From assembly GCF_005280735.1 (NCBI RefSeq), contig NZ_CP040077.1, forward strand, positions 3,286,001-3,350,000: a stretch of DNA of 64,000 nucleotides, given 5' to 3'. This DNA comes from Trinickia violacea. Its GTDB lineage: Bacteria > Pseudomonadota > Gammaproteobacteria > Burkholderiales > Burkholderiaceae. The notes below the pieces were generated by a model. The model did not search any database, was not told where the DNA came from, and saw only the letters and a list, made by a program, of their open reading frames with translations. The translations under genes were made by a program, and so were the position numbers. Positions 8,475-18,009 of the stretch are shown here, piece by piece; position 1 is the stretch's first letter; every line of letters begins with the position of its first letter.

Positions 8475-8939
8475 TCAGTCGCTCTCGAACACGCCGGTTA
8501 TCTTGAGCCGCGTGGCAAGCTGCCCGTCGGCCTTGTGCAACGTGGCGCACATCGTGACGAGGCCCAGGCCTGGCTTCGAGGCGGAGACCCGGACCATCTC
8601 GATCTCCATCTCGCCGTGCAGCGGCTCGCCTGCGTAAACCGGCGTTGCCCATTTGATTTCGCTCACGCCGGCGCCGGCAAGGCCGCGCAGCTTCGTGCGT
8701 TTCCAGAAGTCGGCGATGAACAGATGGAGAACCAGCGCCGAGTGCCACCCGCTCGCGGACATACGCTCGAACAGCGGATGCTCCCTTGTCGCGGCGTCCT
8801 CCAGATGGAAGGGCTGCGGGTCGTACTTCGACGCAAATTCGATCATCTCCTCGCGCCTCAACGTGCGCTCTCCGAGGTGGAACCGGTCGCCGACCTTCAG
8901 CTCTCGGAAGCGGAGCTGGCTGACATCCTTGCGAGACAA
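8475..8939 (-). CDS. MaoC-like (R)-specific enoyl-CoA hydratase
   Basis: A 154-residue single hot-dog protein. Residues ~40-70 contain YDPQPFHLEDAATREHPLFERMSASGWHSA, matching the MaoC hydratase motif with Asp in YDPQPFH and the downstream His; SEIKWATPVYAGEPLHGEMEI is the conserved central strand. The expected reaction is reversible hydration of a 2-enoyl-CoA to the (R)-3-hydroxyacyl-CoA. It lies between the ferredoxin gene (12 bases upstream) and a crotonase gene (5 bases downstream), so it is translated from the Rieske operon. Confidence 0.9.
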   Translation of the reverse strand: MSRKDVSQLRFRELKVGDRFHLGERTLRREEMIEFASKYDPQPFHLEDAATREHPLFERMSASGWHSALVLHLFIADFWKRTKLRGLAGAGVSEIKWATPVYAGEPLHGEMEIEMVRVSASKPGLGLVTMCATLHKADGQLATRLKITGVFESD

Positions 8940-8951
8940 GATACGTACTCC

Positions 8952-9278
8952 TTAGATCGAAGATGGCACGTCGACTTCCATCTGGCCGTCCACTTCACGC
9001 ACCGCGAAGGTCTGCAACGGCGCATAGTTCAGCTTGCGGAACAGGCATTCGCCGGTCGAAAGCTGGAACTTCGCGCCGTGCAGCGGGCAGGTGATGACGC
9101 CGTCACAGACTTTGCCGCCCACCAGCCGGGAGCCGGCGTGCGTGCAGCGGTTGCTGACGGCGTAGAGCCGGCCGCCCGAACGGCAGACGAGAATCGAGCG
9201 GCCGTTGACCTCCACGGCCACGCCCTCCCCTTCCGCGAGGGCGGAAGCAGCCAGCCGTTCAGGGGCGATCATGTCCAT
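8952..9278 (-). CDS. Rieske [2Fe-2S] ferredoxin
   Basis: A 108-residue Rieske protein. The cluster ligands are visible in CTHAGSRL and CPLHGAKF (pattern C-x-H ... C-x2-H). It has no transmembrane segment or oxygenase domain, as expected for the soluble ferredoxin that passes electrons to a Rieske oxygenase. Its start is 3 bases downstream of the stop of the oxygenase gene at 9282, so the two are translationally adjacent. No ferredoxin reductase gene is seen nearby, so the reductase must come from elsewhere. Confidence 0.93.
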   Translation of the reverse strand: MDMIAPERLAASALAEGEGVAVEVNGRSILVCRSGGRLYAVSNRCTHAGSRLVGGKVCDGVITCPLHGAKFQLSTGECLFRKLNYAPLQTFAVREVDGQMEVDVPSSI

Positions 9279-9281
9279 CGC

Positions 9282-10751
9282 TCAATCGTGTTTCGGTACG
9301 ATGGGCGCCGTCGCCGCGCCCGGTTCCGTCGTTGCTTGCGCATCGAGGCCGAGCAGCCGGTCATACAGTTCGTAGAAGTGGCGGATCTTCGCTTCGTGCT
9401 CGTTGGCAAGCGTCAAGTACGCCGTGCCCGGTGCCGCCGCCTTGAATCCCTGCTGAACGGCGAGCATGTTGGCCAGGTCCTGGTCGATGATGTGGCCCAT
9501 CGCGCCCAATTCCGGCCGGTCCGAGGCCTTCTCGTCAAAGTCGAGCTCGATCGGCTCGGGTACCGGCGGCCGCTCTCCGTTGGCGGGGATGGGCAGCAGG
9601 ATGCGGACTTCCATCAACGAATGATCGGGGTTGTCGCCGATCGGCGTGAAGTTGTACCACCACGGCAACCCTTCCCCCCACCACGGATGGAAGTTGGGGA
9701 ACATGAAGTACTTCGCCATGTCGATGAAATAGCTGACAGGCTCGCCGGAATAATCGCGGCCGGTCTGCGCCTCCAGCTGGGCCCGCTTTGATTCCGCCGC
9801 ATAGCGGCGCGCGTCGACGGCCGTCAAACCCCGGTCCTCCGGCGGCAGCGGCAGTTCCTGCGCGTGGCAATACAGCACCAGGCCCTCGCGCGGCGTCACG
9901 CGGTCCGCGATGTACGCGTCGGTCGTCATCCCAGGCGTGCACAAACGGCTGACGTAGCCCCTGCCGTCTTTCCAGATGTCGATCTGCGTCGCCGCCGAGC
10001 CGAACATCGGCATGCCGTCGGCATGCGTCTCCACGACGTGATAGCCCTCCATGAAGGCTTCCTGAGCAGCCTTCCAGTTACAGCGCACCTTGATGAGGAT
10101 GCGCATCGCCGTGTAGCGCTCTTCGATCGGGTAGTTCTTGAAGTGGTCGACGAGGATGCCCAGCGACTCCTCGAGCGGAGCAGCGGCCGGGTCCGGATTG
10201 ATGAACACGTTGCCACCCCAGGTCGCCACGTTTACAGGCACGAGGCTGTTGTGCTCGGAGTCGACGTGCGGGAATTCCTGCGCCAGCGGAATCCACTCGA
10301 GCTTTCCGTCGAGACCGTACACCCAGCCATGAAACGGGCACTGGATGTGCTTACTGTTCGACTTGCCGCTGCAGAGCTTGCGCGCGCGATGCCGGCAGCT
10401 GTTGTAGTAGGCCTTGATCTCCGTCGCGCTGGTGCGCACCACGAGAAAGGACTTGTCGACCACATCGTAGGTGGTGCGGTCGCCGACGTTCGGGATGTCT
10501 TCCTCGCGACACGCGAGCTGCCACTGCTTGTTCCAGATATGCTCGACTTCCAGCGGCACATACCTCGGATCGAGATAGCGATCGTAAGGGATCAGGCGCG
10601 GCTCCGGGCGGTAGTCGCCACGTCTCTTGAGGGGAACGGCCCGCTCCTCGTCGTCGGCGTCGAGAATTGACTCAAGTGTCGGCGGGTCGACGATCACGCT
10701 GCCCGGCTCTGGCTTGCCATAGTCCTTCCAGTAGGTCGCTTGAGCTTCCAT
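9282..10751 (-). CDS. Rieske non-haem iron oxygenase, alpha subunit
   Basis: About 489 residues from ATG 10751, which follows GGAG by 7 bases; a further in-frame ATG at 10829 lacks a ribosome-binding site. The Rieske ligands are C119, H121 (CRH), C138 and H141 (CPFHGW). The catalytic-domain iron histidines are H238 and H243 in FMEGYHVVETH. The enzyme would hydroxylate or dihydroxylate a ring or C-H bond using O2. No beta subunit is encoded here, so it is probably an alpha-only oligomer. The closely spaced ferredoxin, MaoC and crotonase genes imply a CoA-ester or acid pathway. The substrate is not known; ring oxygenation of a terpenoid, steroid or alicyclic acid is a guess. Confidence 0.92.
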   Translation of the reverse strand: MEAQATYWKDYGKPEPGSVIVDPPTLESILDADDEERAVPLKRRGDYRPEPRLIPYDRYLDPRYVPLEVEHIWNKQWQLACREEDIPNVGDRTTYDVVDKSFLVVRTSATEIKAYYNSCRHRARKLCSGKSNSKHIQCPFHGWVYGLDGKLEWIPLAQEFPHVDSEHNSLVPVNVATWGGNVFINPDPAAAPLEESLGILVDHFKNYPIEERYTAMRILIKVRCNWKAAQEAFMEGYHVVETHADGMPMFGSAATQIDIWKDGRGYVSRLCTPGMTTDAYIADRVTPREGLVLYCHAQELPLPPEDRGLTAVDARRYAAESKRAQLEAQTGRDYSGEPVSYFIDMAKYFMFPNFHPWWGEGLPWWYNFTPIGDNPDHSLMEVRILLPIPANGERPPVPEPIELDFDEKASDRPELGAMGHIIDQDLANMLAVQQGFKAAAPGTAYLTLANEHEAKIRHFYELYDRLLGLDAQATTEPGAATAPIVPKHD

Positions 10752-10850
10752 CCGTTGTCTCCAGTTATTCAAGGGGTCTGCCTCGGCGCTATCCGTTGAC
10801 CTGTCGAGAGCCAGCGCCTGAAAGGACATTAGCAAGCGAATACCCGGCTC

Positions 10851-10900
10851 ACGCCTCCCGCTGCGCACCCAGACTTGCTCATATGCGCAGCCCTCCGGCG
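10851..10900. repeat. 50-base repeat, copy 1
   Basis: This stretch matches 18059-18108 at 41 of 50 positions in the same orientation, counted by eye. The best-kept core is ACTTGCTCAT followed by GCGCAGCCC. It lies about 100 bases upstream of the Rieske oxygenase start, between that gene and the end of the CoA ligase gene at 10968. The other copy has the same placement relative to the DUF1329 gene. It could be a shared regulatory element or the trace of an old duplication; no protein function is assigned. Confidence 0.7.
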
Positions 10901-10967
10901 ATCGGAAACCGCAACGCCGGCGCGAAACATCCCGATGCATCATGCCGAGCCGCAACGACCAAAGGCG

Positions 10968-12584
10968 TCACCGTCGTGACACTGCGATATTTGATTTATG
11001 CCGATCCCAGGTTGTCTCGGTCACGCCTTGACTTCTAAGTTCGAATTTTTGGACTCGGCCCGTGGCGGTTCTTGGCAATTGAGCCCTGAATTCGATGAAT
11101 CTGGGAATCGCAAAATGCGGAAGGTGGTCCAGCGACCAGCGGCACAGCGCCTCTTCGGTCAACGAGACATCAGGCTTGAGGACTGCCGTAACCTTCAATT
11201 CATCTTCCGCGACGGCAGACAACACCGCATGAACCGCCACCTCAGCGACGTCTGGATGAGCGAGGAAGGCAGACTCGACTTCGAAGCTTGAGATATTTTC
11301 CCCGCCGTATCGCAGGTAGTCCTTTTTTCTATCAACGAAGTAAAAGAACCCCTTCTCGTCGAACTTGCCGATATCGCCCGTATGAAACCAGAAGTTGCGG
11401 CTCACGGCGAGCGTCTCGTTGGGGCGGCGCCAATAACCTTGGAACATGATGTCCGGCTTGCGAGGGCGCAAAATGATTTCCCCTGGAACGCCAGGCGGAC
11501 ATTCCTCGCCGTCGTCATCGACGATTCTGACGTCGAAATCCTCGATACGCCCACCTGACGACCCCGCGGGCACGTCCGGGGTATCGACAGGCGTAGCAAC
11601 GATGAGGCCGGCTTCCGACATGGCATAGCTCGGGCACGCAACCTGTCGCACACCGAAGCGCTCTTTCCACGCCGTTATGAGTTGCGCGTTGAGCGGCCCA
11701 CCCCAGACGAGTCTGAGTTGCCCACGGCAGCGCCGCGAAGCCTCCGTATCCGGAGCATTCGGGACGAGGGACAGCATGACGCTGATCAACAACGTGACCG
11801 TAGCGCGGCTTCTTTCAATCTCCGGCCAAAAATTGGAAACCGAGAAGCGCCGATAAACCGACGCGGTTGCGCCGGTGAGCATAGCGCTGATGACAATGCA
11901 GCTTGCGGCTGCCATGTGAAATAACGGGCACGGCGTCCACAGGACGTCGTCCGGGACGAGACCGATAGCCCACGCGGTTCGTGCAGCAAAATTGCATACG
12001 TAATTGTGGCTTACCATGCACCCTTTCGACGGCCCCGTTGTGCCGGACGTATAGATCAGCAGCGCCAGATCGCCAGGCCTGCACGAATGCTCGACGGGGG
12101 TCAAATTGTCCGAGCGGATCGAATCGAGATCGTGAATCACAAGCCGTGACGGCGTGTCCGGAAGCGGCCCGCGACAAACAAGCGTGTGTACTCCGGGTAT
12201 GCCGTTCTCGATGGCCAGGATACGACCTGCATAGTGACCTTCGGCGATGACCACCTCCGGTTCCGCGTCCGCCAGCTGGTGACGCAGAAACTCACCCTTC
12301 ATGTCGGTGTTGATCGGCACGAAGATCGCCCCGAGCTTGTTGACGGCAAACCAGGTGAAGACGGCATCGCTGCCGTTGTCGAGCATGGAACACACTCGAT
12401 CACCCGGGGCGATACCCAATGCCATGAGGCCGTGGGCGATTCGCGTCGAGGCCCGGTCAACCTCCGCATAGGTGTACGTTTCGCCGGAAAAATCGAGAAA
12501 GACCTTGTCAGGCCATCTCGCACATGCCTCGCTTAACGCAGACGGTATCGTTATCGAGCCGCAATTGGACCACCGATACTCCAT
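10968..12584 (-). CDS. Acyl-CoA synthetase (AMP-forming, ANL superfamily)
   Basis: About 538 residues starting at ATG 12584, chosen because GGAGGAG is directly upstream at the right distance. The adenylation motif is YTSGTTGPSKGCMVSHNY; the later motifs are YAMSEAGLIVATP, FWFHTGDIGKFDEKGFFYFVDRKKDYLRYGGENIS, and a C-terminal TATGRVQKFELR. In this last motif the usual catalytic Lys (NGKV) is replaced by Arg (TGRV). RKKDYLRYGGENIS resembles crotonobetaine/carnitine-CoA ligase-like members. It would activate a carboxylic acid entering the pathway. The gene is followed by the Rieske operon and preceded at 12709 by the transporter gene. Confidence 0.88.
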   Translation of the reverse strand: MEYRWSNCGSITIPSALSEACARWPDKVFLDFSGETYTYAEVDRASTRIAHGLMALGIAPGDRVCSMLDNGSDAVFTWFAVNKLGAIFVPINTDMKGEFLRHQLADAEPEVVIAEGHYAGRILAIENGIPGVHTLVCRGPLPDTPSRLVIHDLDSIRSDNLTPVEHSCRPGDLALLIYTSGTTGPSKGCMVSHNYVCNFAARTAWAIGLVPDDVLWTPCPLFHMAAASCIVISAMLTGATASVYRRFSVSNFWPEIERSRATVTLLISVMLSLVPNAPDTEASRRCRGQLRLVWGGPLNAQLITAWKERFGVRQVACPSYAMSEAGLIVATPVDTPDVPAGSSGGRIEDFDVRIVDDDGEECPPGVPGEIILRPRKPDIMFQGYWRRPNETLAVSRNFWFHTGDIGKFDEKGFFYFVDRKKDYLRYGGENISSFEVESAFLAHPDVAEVAVHAVLSAVAEDELKVTAVLKPDVSLTEEALCRWSLDHLPHFAIPRFIEFRAQLPRTATGRVQKFELRSQGVTETTWDRHKSNIAVSRR

Positions 12585-12708
12585 GAACTCCTCCACTCTC
12601 GCGACTTGGTTGGCTAGATGTGCTTGCACGACGAATTTCCGGCGGCGAGGCGCTCGGAACCGGGCGACCGCACGCCACCAGTCGATGCGGCCGCCCGCCC
12701 GCCCGCAA

Positions 12709-15174
12709 TCAGCTCATGTTGTTAGTGCTTTTCAGTCCATCCAATTGAATTGCCGCGGCCGGTTGAGTACGACGAACATCGCTGAGCAGGAAGTACGAAA
12801 GTGCCGGAATCAGTACGAGCGCACCGACCATGTTCCAGAGGAACATGAAGGTCAGCATGATCCCCATGTCAGCCTGGAACTTGATGGGAGACCAGGCCCA
12901 GGTCACAACGCCCGCAGCCAGCGTCACGCCCACCAGGCCCACTACCTTTCCGGTGAACCCGACCGCCTGCTTGTAGGCTTCCGACAGACTCAGTCCCCGC
13001 CGCTGACAGGCTAGCTGCACACTGAGCAGGTACAGGGCGTAATCGACACCGATCCCTACGCCAAGCGCCACGACGGGCAGTGTTGCCACTTTCACGCCGA
13101 CGCCGAGGGCCGCCATGACCGCTTCCGCGAGAAGGGAGGTCAAGGCCAGAGGCAGGACCGCAACCACTACCGCGCGCCAGTTCCGGAAGGTCAGCGCGCA
13201 CAACAGGATCACCGCACCGTACACATAGAACAGCATCGTCTGGTTGGCCTGCTTGACGACAATGTTCGTTGCTGCGTCCACACCCGCATTGCCGGCCGCG
13301 AGCAGGAACTTGCGCTCGCTCGTATCGTGCTTCGCCGCGAACGCACTTGCCGCCTGCGTCACCCGATCCAGCGTCGCGGCTTTGTGGTCCGACAAGTACG
13401 CGATGACAGGCAGTAGCGAACAGTCCCCGTTGAGATATTCCGAACTCCAGGAGACGGCATTGTTGATCTGCGGATCGATCAGGCCTTGACTCTCGCTGAC
13501 CGTCATCCATTTCGGATTGCCTTCGAATGAACCCATCGTGTAGGAGCGGACCGTGTCAGCGAGCGAAGCCGTCCTTTGCACGCCCGGCACCTGGGCGAGC
13601 GTCCATGCCAGCCGATCGGTCTCGATGAGATTCTCGAACGAGCTGCACTTGTTGGCCGGTGTCTTGACCATGACCGCGAATTCGTCGCTCGAAATCCCAT
13701 AGTGGCCGGTGATGAACGCGTTATCGAGGTTGTATCGCGAGTTCGGGCGTAGCTCAGGTGCGCCAGCATCCAGGTCGCCCACTTTCAGTCCGAGGCCGCC
13801 GACATAACCCACGACGGCAAGGATGCCCGCGAGCACTACGGTTCCGATCGCCCATCGCCTTTCCGTAAAGCGATCGAGGAAGTGCCAGATCTGCCCCATC
13901 CCCTTGCCGCCCGCTTCGTCCTGATCCTGTATCAACGAGCGCTTCGCCGCCGACTTGCTGACACCTACATAGGAAAGCAGCACAGGCAACAGAATGAGGT
14001 TGGTAAAGATCAGGACACCGACTCCGAGGCTGGCGGTAATCGCCAAATCGCGAATGACCGGAATGTCGATAACGGTCAATACCGCGAAGCCCACTGCATC
14101 GGCGAGCAACGCCGTCATGCCGGCCAGAAACAATCGGCGATAGGTATAGCGTGCCGCCACCCATTTGTGCGTTCCACGCCCGACATCGAGCATGATGCCG
14201 TTCATCTTCTGCGCGCCGTGGGATACGCCAATGGCGAATACGAGGAACGGGACAAGAATCGAAAACGGGTCGATACCCTGGCCCAGCATTGCGACAATGC
14301 CAAGCTGCCACACCACGGCAATCAGCGAACACGCAACCACCAGAACGGTACTGCGAATGCAACGTGTGAACAGGTAAATGATGATGCTTGCCACAGCCGC
14401 GGCCGCAAGGAAGAAGTACATGACCTTCACGAGGCCATCGATCAGGTCGCCGACCAGTTTGGCGAAACCGACGATATGGATTCGAACCTGAGGCTTGCCG
14501 TCAAGCCCGACCTTGCTGTACTTGGCGCGAATCTTGTCCAAAGCGGAAGACAACGCCTCGTAATCAATGGGCTTGCCCTCTGCATTCGTCGCGAGAAGCG
14601 GGACTACGATCATGCTCGATCGATAGTCGTTCCCCACGAGGCTGCCCACTACGCCGGCTCGCGCGATATTGATGCGAAGCTGGTCGATCGATTGCGACGA
14701 GCCGTTGAACGTATCGGGTAACACGGGGCCACCGACGAACCCGTCCTCCGTGACCTCGGTCCAGCGCACGACGGGGGTGAAGATCGACTTCATCCATGCT
14801 CGGTTGACCCCGGGCAGCAAGAAAACCTCGTCATTGACCTTGGCCAGAGTCTTAAGGTAATCCGGATCAAAGATATCGCCTCTCGGGTTATCCACGGCGA
14901 TGCGGACCGTATCGCCGAGTCCCCGCAACTCGCCCCGGTTCTCCAGGAAATTCCTGATGTACGGGTGGGTGTGGGGCAGCATCTTCTCGTAGCTTGCGCT
15001 GATGACCAATCCCCGCAACTGGAACGCAAAAAATGCGGTGAGCAATGCGCAGGCGATGACCACCCAGACTCGGTTATTGAATATCAGCCTTTCCAGGACA
15101 TTTCCGGATTTCTCGTCAAATTGATACGGATCGCGAACAACTTCCATCGGCTCCGACCTTTTAATTTCGACCAT
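12709..15174 (-). CDS. RND superfamily / MMPL-family transporter
   Basis: About 821 residues with a hydrophobic N-terminal helix near residue 35-55, a large periplasmic loop, a six-helix block, a second loop and a second six-helix block, i.e. the twelve-helix RND/MMPL plan. IVVPLL, GVGVLIFTNLILLPVLLSYVG and VVALGVGIGVDYALYLLSVQ are typical membrane segments; the last carries the GxxxDY proton-relay-like motif. ATG 15174 is used; a TTG at 15183 sits too close to the GAGGAGGG ribosome-binding site. With the next two genes it forms a set common in steroid and other hydrophobic-substrate clusters, presumably moving a hydrophobic compound across the envelope. Direction of transport is unknown. Confidence 0.88.
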   Translation of the reverse strand: MVEIKRSEPMEVVRDPYQFDEKSGNVLERLIFNNRVWVVIACALLTAFFAFQLRGLVISASYEKMLPHTHPYIRNFLENRGELRGLGDTVRIAVDNPRGDIFDPDYLKTLAKVNDEVFLLPGVNRAWMKSIFTPVVRWTEVTEDGFVGGPVLPDTFNGSSQSIDQLRINIARAGVVGSLVGNDYRSSMIVVPLLATNAEGKPIDYEALSSALDKIRAKYSKVGLDGKPQVRIHIVGFAKLVGDLIDGLVKVMYFFLAAAAVASIIIYLFTRCIRSTVLVVACSLIAVVWQLGIVAMLGQGIDPFSILVPFLVFAIGVSHGAQKMNGIMLDVGRGTHKWVAARYTYRRLFLAGMTALLADAVGFAVLTVIDIPVIRDLAITASLGVGVLIFTNLILLPVLLSYVGVSKSAAKRSLIQDQDEAGGKGMGQIWHFLDRFTERRWAIGTVVLAGILAVVGYVGGLGLKVGDLDAGAPELRPNSRYNLDNAFITGHYGISSDEFAVMVKTPANKCSSFENLIETDRLAWTLAQVPGVQRTASLADTVRSYTMGSFEGNPKWMTVSESQGLIDPQINNAVSWSSEYLNGDCSLLPVIAYLSDHKAATLDRVTQAASAFAAKHDTSERKFLLAAGNAGVDAATNIVVKQANQTMLFYVYGAVILLCALTFRNWRAVVVAVLPLALTSLLAEAVMAALGVGVKVATLPVVALGVGIGVDYALYLLSVQLACQRRGLSLSEAYKQAVGFTGKVVGLVGVTLAAGVVTWAWSPIKFQADMGIMLTFMFLWNMVGALVLIPALSYFLLSDVRRTQPAAAIQLDGLKSTNNMS

Positions 15175-15203
15175 GGTATTCAAACCCTCCTCGTCGGATT
15201 CGA

Positions 15204-16343
15204 TCAGTGCTGCGCCGCGACTTCATGACCGGAAGTCTGAGGCAAAGGCTCCACCCGCACTCCCTCGGAGCCCACCAAGGCGACCCGGCTGCCGGAAGCC
15301 GCGCCAATGCCAAAGTAGGACATCGGTCGCACCAGCTTGACGGACTGAAAGGACTTCCCGCCGTCGTGACTTAGCAGGGCAATGCCCGCTTGATTGACCA
15401 GCAGCACGCCGTCATCGGCAAGCGCAATGCCGCCCGTGACCCCGGCCAGGCTTGGCACATCGATCCTGACCCAGGTCTTGCCGTCATCGGAACTGCGAAA
15501 AAGGCTTCCCCTCATGCCAAAGACGTAGAGGTTGTTCCCTGCTTCCACTGAGCCGAACAGCGTGCCCTTGTACGGCGTCGGCTTCGGCTCAAAAACCTGC
15601 TGTGCCCGATTCAGTTCCCACACCATGCCTTGCTCGCCCGTCAGCAAGATGCGCCCACCGCCGCCATGTACCGAATAGAAGTGCAGCTCGTGCGGATTGT
15701 TCGTCCGATCCATCCAGGGAGTCCATGTCTTCCCGCCATCCTCGGTATGGAATATCCGGTTGAAAGCGCCAACGACAAACCCGCTCGTGTCGTTCTCGAA
15801 GTAGACGTCAAGCAACGCCCGGGTACTGTCAGCGCTCGACAGCGCCTTCGCCTGCTCATAGATAGGCGTCAAGTTGGCGGAAGGCTTCTCCGCGGTCGCC
15901 TTTTGGTAGTAATTGAGCGCGAGCGCCGAAAACTGCTTGCCGTCCATCTGCTTGACCCACGTCGCACCGCCGTCACTCGAATGAATGACGACGCCTCCAT
16001 GACCCACCGCCCAGCCATCTTTCGCGGTCGGAAACGAAACCGCGACAAGATCCGTACTCACGGGAACGCTTGCCTGCGCCCAGGTCTTCCCCTCATCGTC
16101 GGAAAACACGACGTCTCCGCGAAGCCCTACCGCCACGATGCGCTGACCCGCACGCGTAACGGCAATGAGCGGCACACGCGCAGACAGTGCGCTGGGCACG
16201 GCCGGCACGTCCGCCGGCCCTTGAAATGCCTGCACCACCGGCGGCGTGAGCAGAGCGAGAAGCAACACGGCCAAGCGCAGACGCCGCGGGCGGCGGCCGG
16301 ATCCAGACCGAATGACGTTGCGCTGACTCTTGGAACCTAACAC
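15204..16343 (-). CDS. YCF48/Asp-box beta-propeller protein, exported
   Basis: About 379 residues from GTG 16343, with AGAGG upstream; the longer frame adds no homology. A signal peptide is visible (RRLRLAVLLLALLTPPVVQA, cleavage near residue 39). Five Asp-box-like repeats are seen: SDDEGKTW, SSDGGATW, TEDGGKTW, SSDDGKTW and SHDGGKSF, spaced as in YCF48/sialidase-like propellers. YCF48 in plants and cyanobacteria is a photosystem II assembly factor, but bacterial relatives next to RND and DUF1329 genes are thought to serve envelope transport of hydrophobic substrates. It lies 29 bases from the transporter gene and is probably co-transcribed. Confidence 0.85.
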   Translation of the reverse strand: MLGSKSQRNVIRSGSGRRPRRLRLAVLLLALLTPPVVQAFQGPADVPAVPSALSARVPLIAVTRAGQRIVAVGLRGDVVFSDDEGKTWAQASVPVSTDLVAVSFPTAKDGWAVGHGGVVIHSSDGGATWVKQMDGKQFSALALNYYQKATAEKPSANLTPIYEQAKALSSADSTRALLDVYFENDTSGFVVGAFNRIFHTEDGGKTWTPWMDRTNNPHELHFYSVHGGGGRILLTGEQGMVWELNRAQQVFEPKPTPYKGTLFGSVEAGNNLYVFGMRGSLFRSSDDGKTWVRIDVPSLAGVTGGIALADDGVLLVNQAGIALLSHDGGKSFQSVKLVRPMSYFGIGAASGSRVALVGSEGVRVEPLPQTSGHEVAAQH

Positions 16344-16515
16344 TGACCACCTCTTTCGCCGTAAATTTGCAGCCGGGCACCCACCGTTGGCCGCGCCCGT
16401 AGAGATCGCGGTCCTCAACACCATGGCTGGGCCTGCCGGGAATCGTCACGCACGCAGATTGCGCAGAGAATGTCCCGGCGGGACGCCGGGACCAAGACAC
16501 CCTCGACTCATGTGC

Positions 16516-17886
16516 TCAACGTATGCCTTCGCCTGCCAGCGCGTCGGGGCTGAAAAACACATTCGACTTCGGTTCCACCGGCCAGTAGCCGGCGCCCGGC
16601 ACGCCGACGGTTCCTTGCGCTACGTACGCTCCGTTTGCGAGGTCGAGGATGACGATGGTGCCGTCGTCACCGCCGTCTTTTTCCCAATAAGGGAAGAAAT
16701 TGTTGTACACGCCGCGATAAAGATTGCCGGAGGCATCGTAGCTTTCCGTGAATCCGGCGCCCCAGCTATCCTCATCGAAATAAAACGTGCGCTTGTGGTA
16801 GATGTGACGGAATTGCGGCTTCAGTGTGGCGTCGACCTCCCAGACCCGGTGCAACTCCCAACGCGTGCAATCAGGATTCGGGAAGTGTTTTGTGCTGACC
16901 AGCTTGTCTTCGGGACAGGTTTTGTAGTCCGTCGCACCGAATGTGTTGTAGGCGAGGTATTTTTCCGTCTTGCCGATCAATTTGAAGTCAAATCGGTCTT
17001 GAGGCCCCATAAAAAGCTTGGCGTCGTCGATTGTGCCCACACCTCCGGAACTCGGTGAGGGGGTATCGTAGGCCAAGTCGGGCGACAGCTTGACGCGACG
17101 CTGGCCAGGCAAGTATTGATACGCTTCGCGGCGATCAGGGTCGATCGCATTACTCAACACCACCTTCTCGCCCGCCATGCGTGCCGGCGCGTACTCGTCG
17201 AGTCGCACGCGCCAGTAGATGTCTCTGTCCTCGAGCGGCGTCTTCCTATTGGGATCGTAAATGGGGAAAGCCTCATAGCCGTGATGCCCAGTGGCCAGAA
17301 ATGGCGCCCCGGACGCGGGGACGTTCCACGTGCGCGCACTTTCGTAGTTCGACGGCGTGCCGTAGAACAACAGGTGGTTCCACATGACCTCGTTGCCGGT
17401 CTTCGGAATCGGAAACGGGACACCCGCGTAGCAACCTTCCAAGCGCAGCCCGTTATCAGCCGTCTTGCAGGCAGTGGCGTTCTTCAAGGTGTTGTCGAGC
17501 ACGTACTTCGGAAAGACAAACGACCGGTGCGTTGGATACACATCCATCCGGTAGTCCGGATACCGTTTGAATAATTCCTGCTGGAACTCGGTCAGCTTGT
17601 CCGCATACTTTTGCCAATTTTGCGCAGTGATCGAGAACAAGGGTTTTTCGTGAAACGGATCCGGACGGCGTCCTGGCTCCTTGGGGTCCCAATCGCTGGG
17701 GGGCGCAATGCCCTTGCCGTCATATGCAGGAATGGTCCCATCCTTGTCGCCGGCTCTTTCCGCGCCAAACACCGTCAGAACCGAACCGCCCAGCTGCTTC
17801 GCCTCTTCCTGGCTCACGGCGGCGAAAGCCGAGCTGGCGAATACCAAAGCCAAAACCGCTGGCACAAAGCGCGTCTTGCTGATCAT
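16516..17886 (-). CDS. DUF1329 family exported protein
   Basis: About 456 residues from ATG 17886 with GAGGAGGGAAG upstream. A clear signal peptide (MISKTRFVPAVLALVFASSA, cleavage after residue 22 at AFA/AVS) precedes the DUF1329 domain: AKQLGGSVLTVFGAERAGDKDGTIPAYDG near the N-terminus, and DEYAPARMAGEKVV, QRRVKLSPDLAYDTP further on. The domain is thought to be an outer-membrane or periplasmic lipoprotein-like fold involved in handling hydrophobic compounds. It is normally paired with a DUF1302 outer-membrane protein, which is absent here. The function is inferred from neighbours. Confidence 0.85.
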   Translation of the reverse strand: MISKTRFVPAVLALVFASSAFAAVSQEEAKQLGGSVLTVFGAERAGDKDGTIPAYDGKGIAPPSDWDPKEPGRRPDPFHEKPLFSITAQNWQKYADKLTEFQQELFKRYPDYRMDVYPTHRSFVFPKYVLDNTLKNATACKTADNGLRLEGCYAGVPFPIPKTGNEVMWNHLLFYGTPSNYESARTWNVPASGAPFLATGHHGYEAFPIYDPNRKTPLEDRDIYWRVRLDEYAPARMAGEKVVLSNAIDPDRREAYQYLPGQRRVKLSPDLAYDTPSPSSGGVGTIDDAKLFMGPQDRFDFKLIGKTEKYLAYNTFGATDYKTCPEDKLVSTKHFPNPDCTRWELHRVWEVDATLKPQFRHIYHKRTFYFDEDSWGAGFTESYDASGNLYRGVYNNFFPYWEKDGGDDGTIVILDLANGAYVAQGTVGVPGAGYWPVEPKSNVFFSPDALAGEGIR

Positions 17887-18009
17887 AGGTACTTCCCTCC
17901 TCAAACTTAGAATGTCGTGGCGGACGTCGGAGACACCCACTTCCGGCGCCCAACTTTGCCCAGGCTCTCACCGCCACCTAGTCTCCGTTATCGTTTTCCG
18001 CATCTGCGG

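Noticed and set aside
8470..8748. N-terminal extension of the crotonase gene at 7654
   Set aside because: It lies over the MaoC gene, is arginine-rich as shadow frames are, and the crotonase homology starts at ATG 8469.
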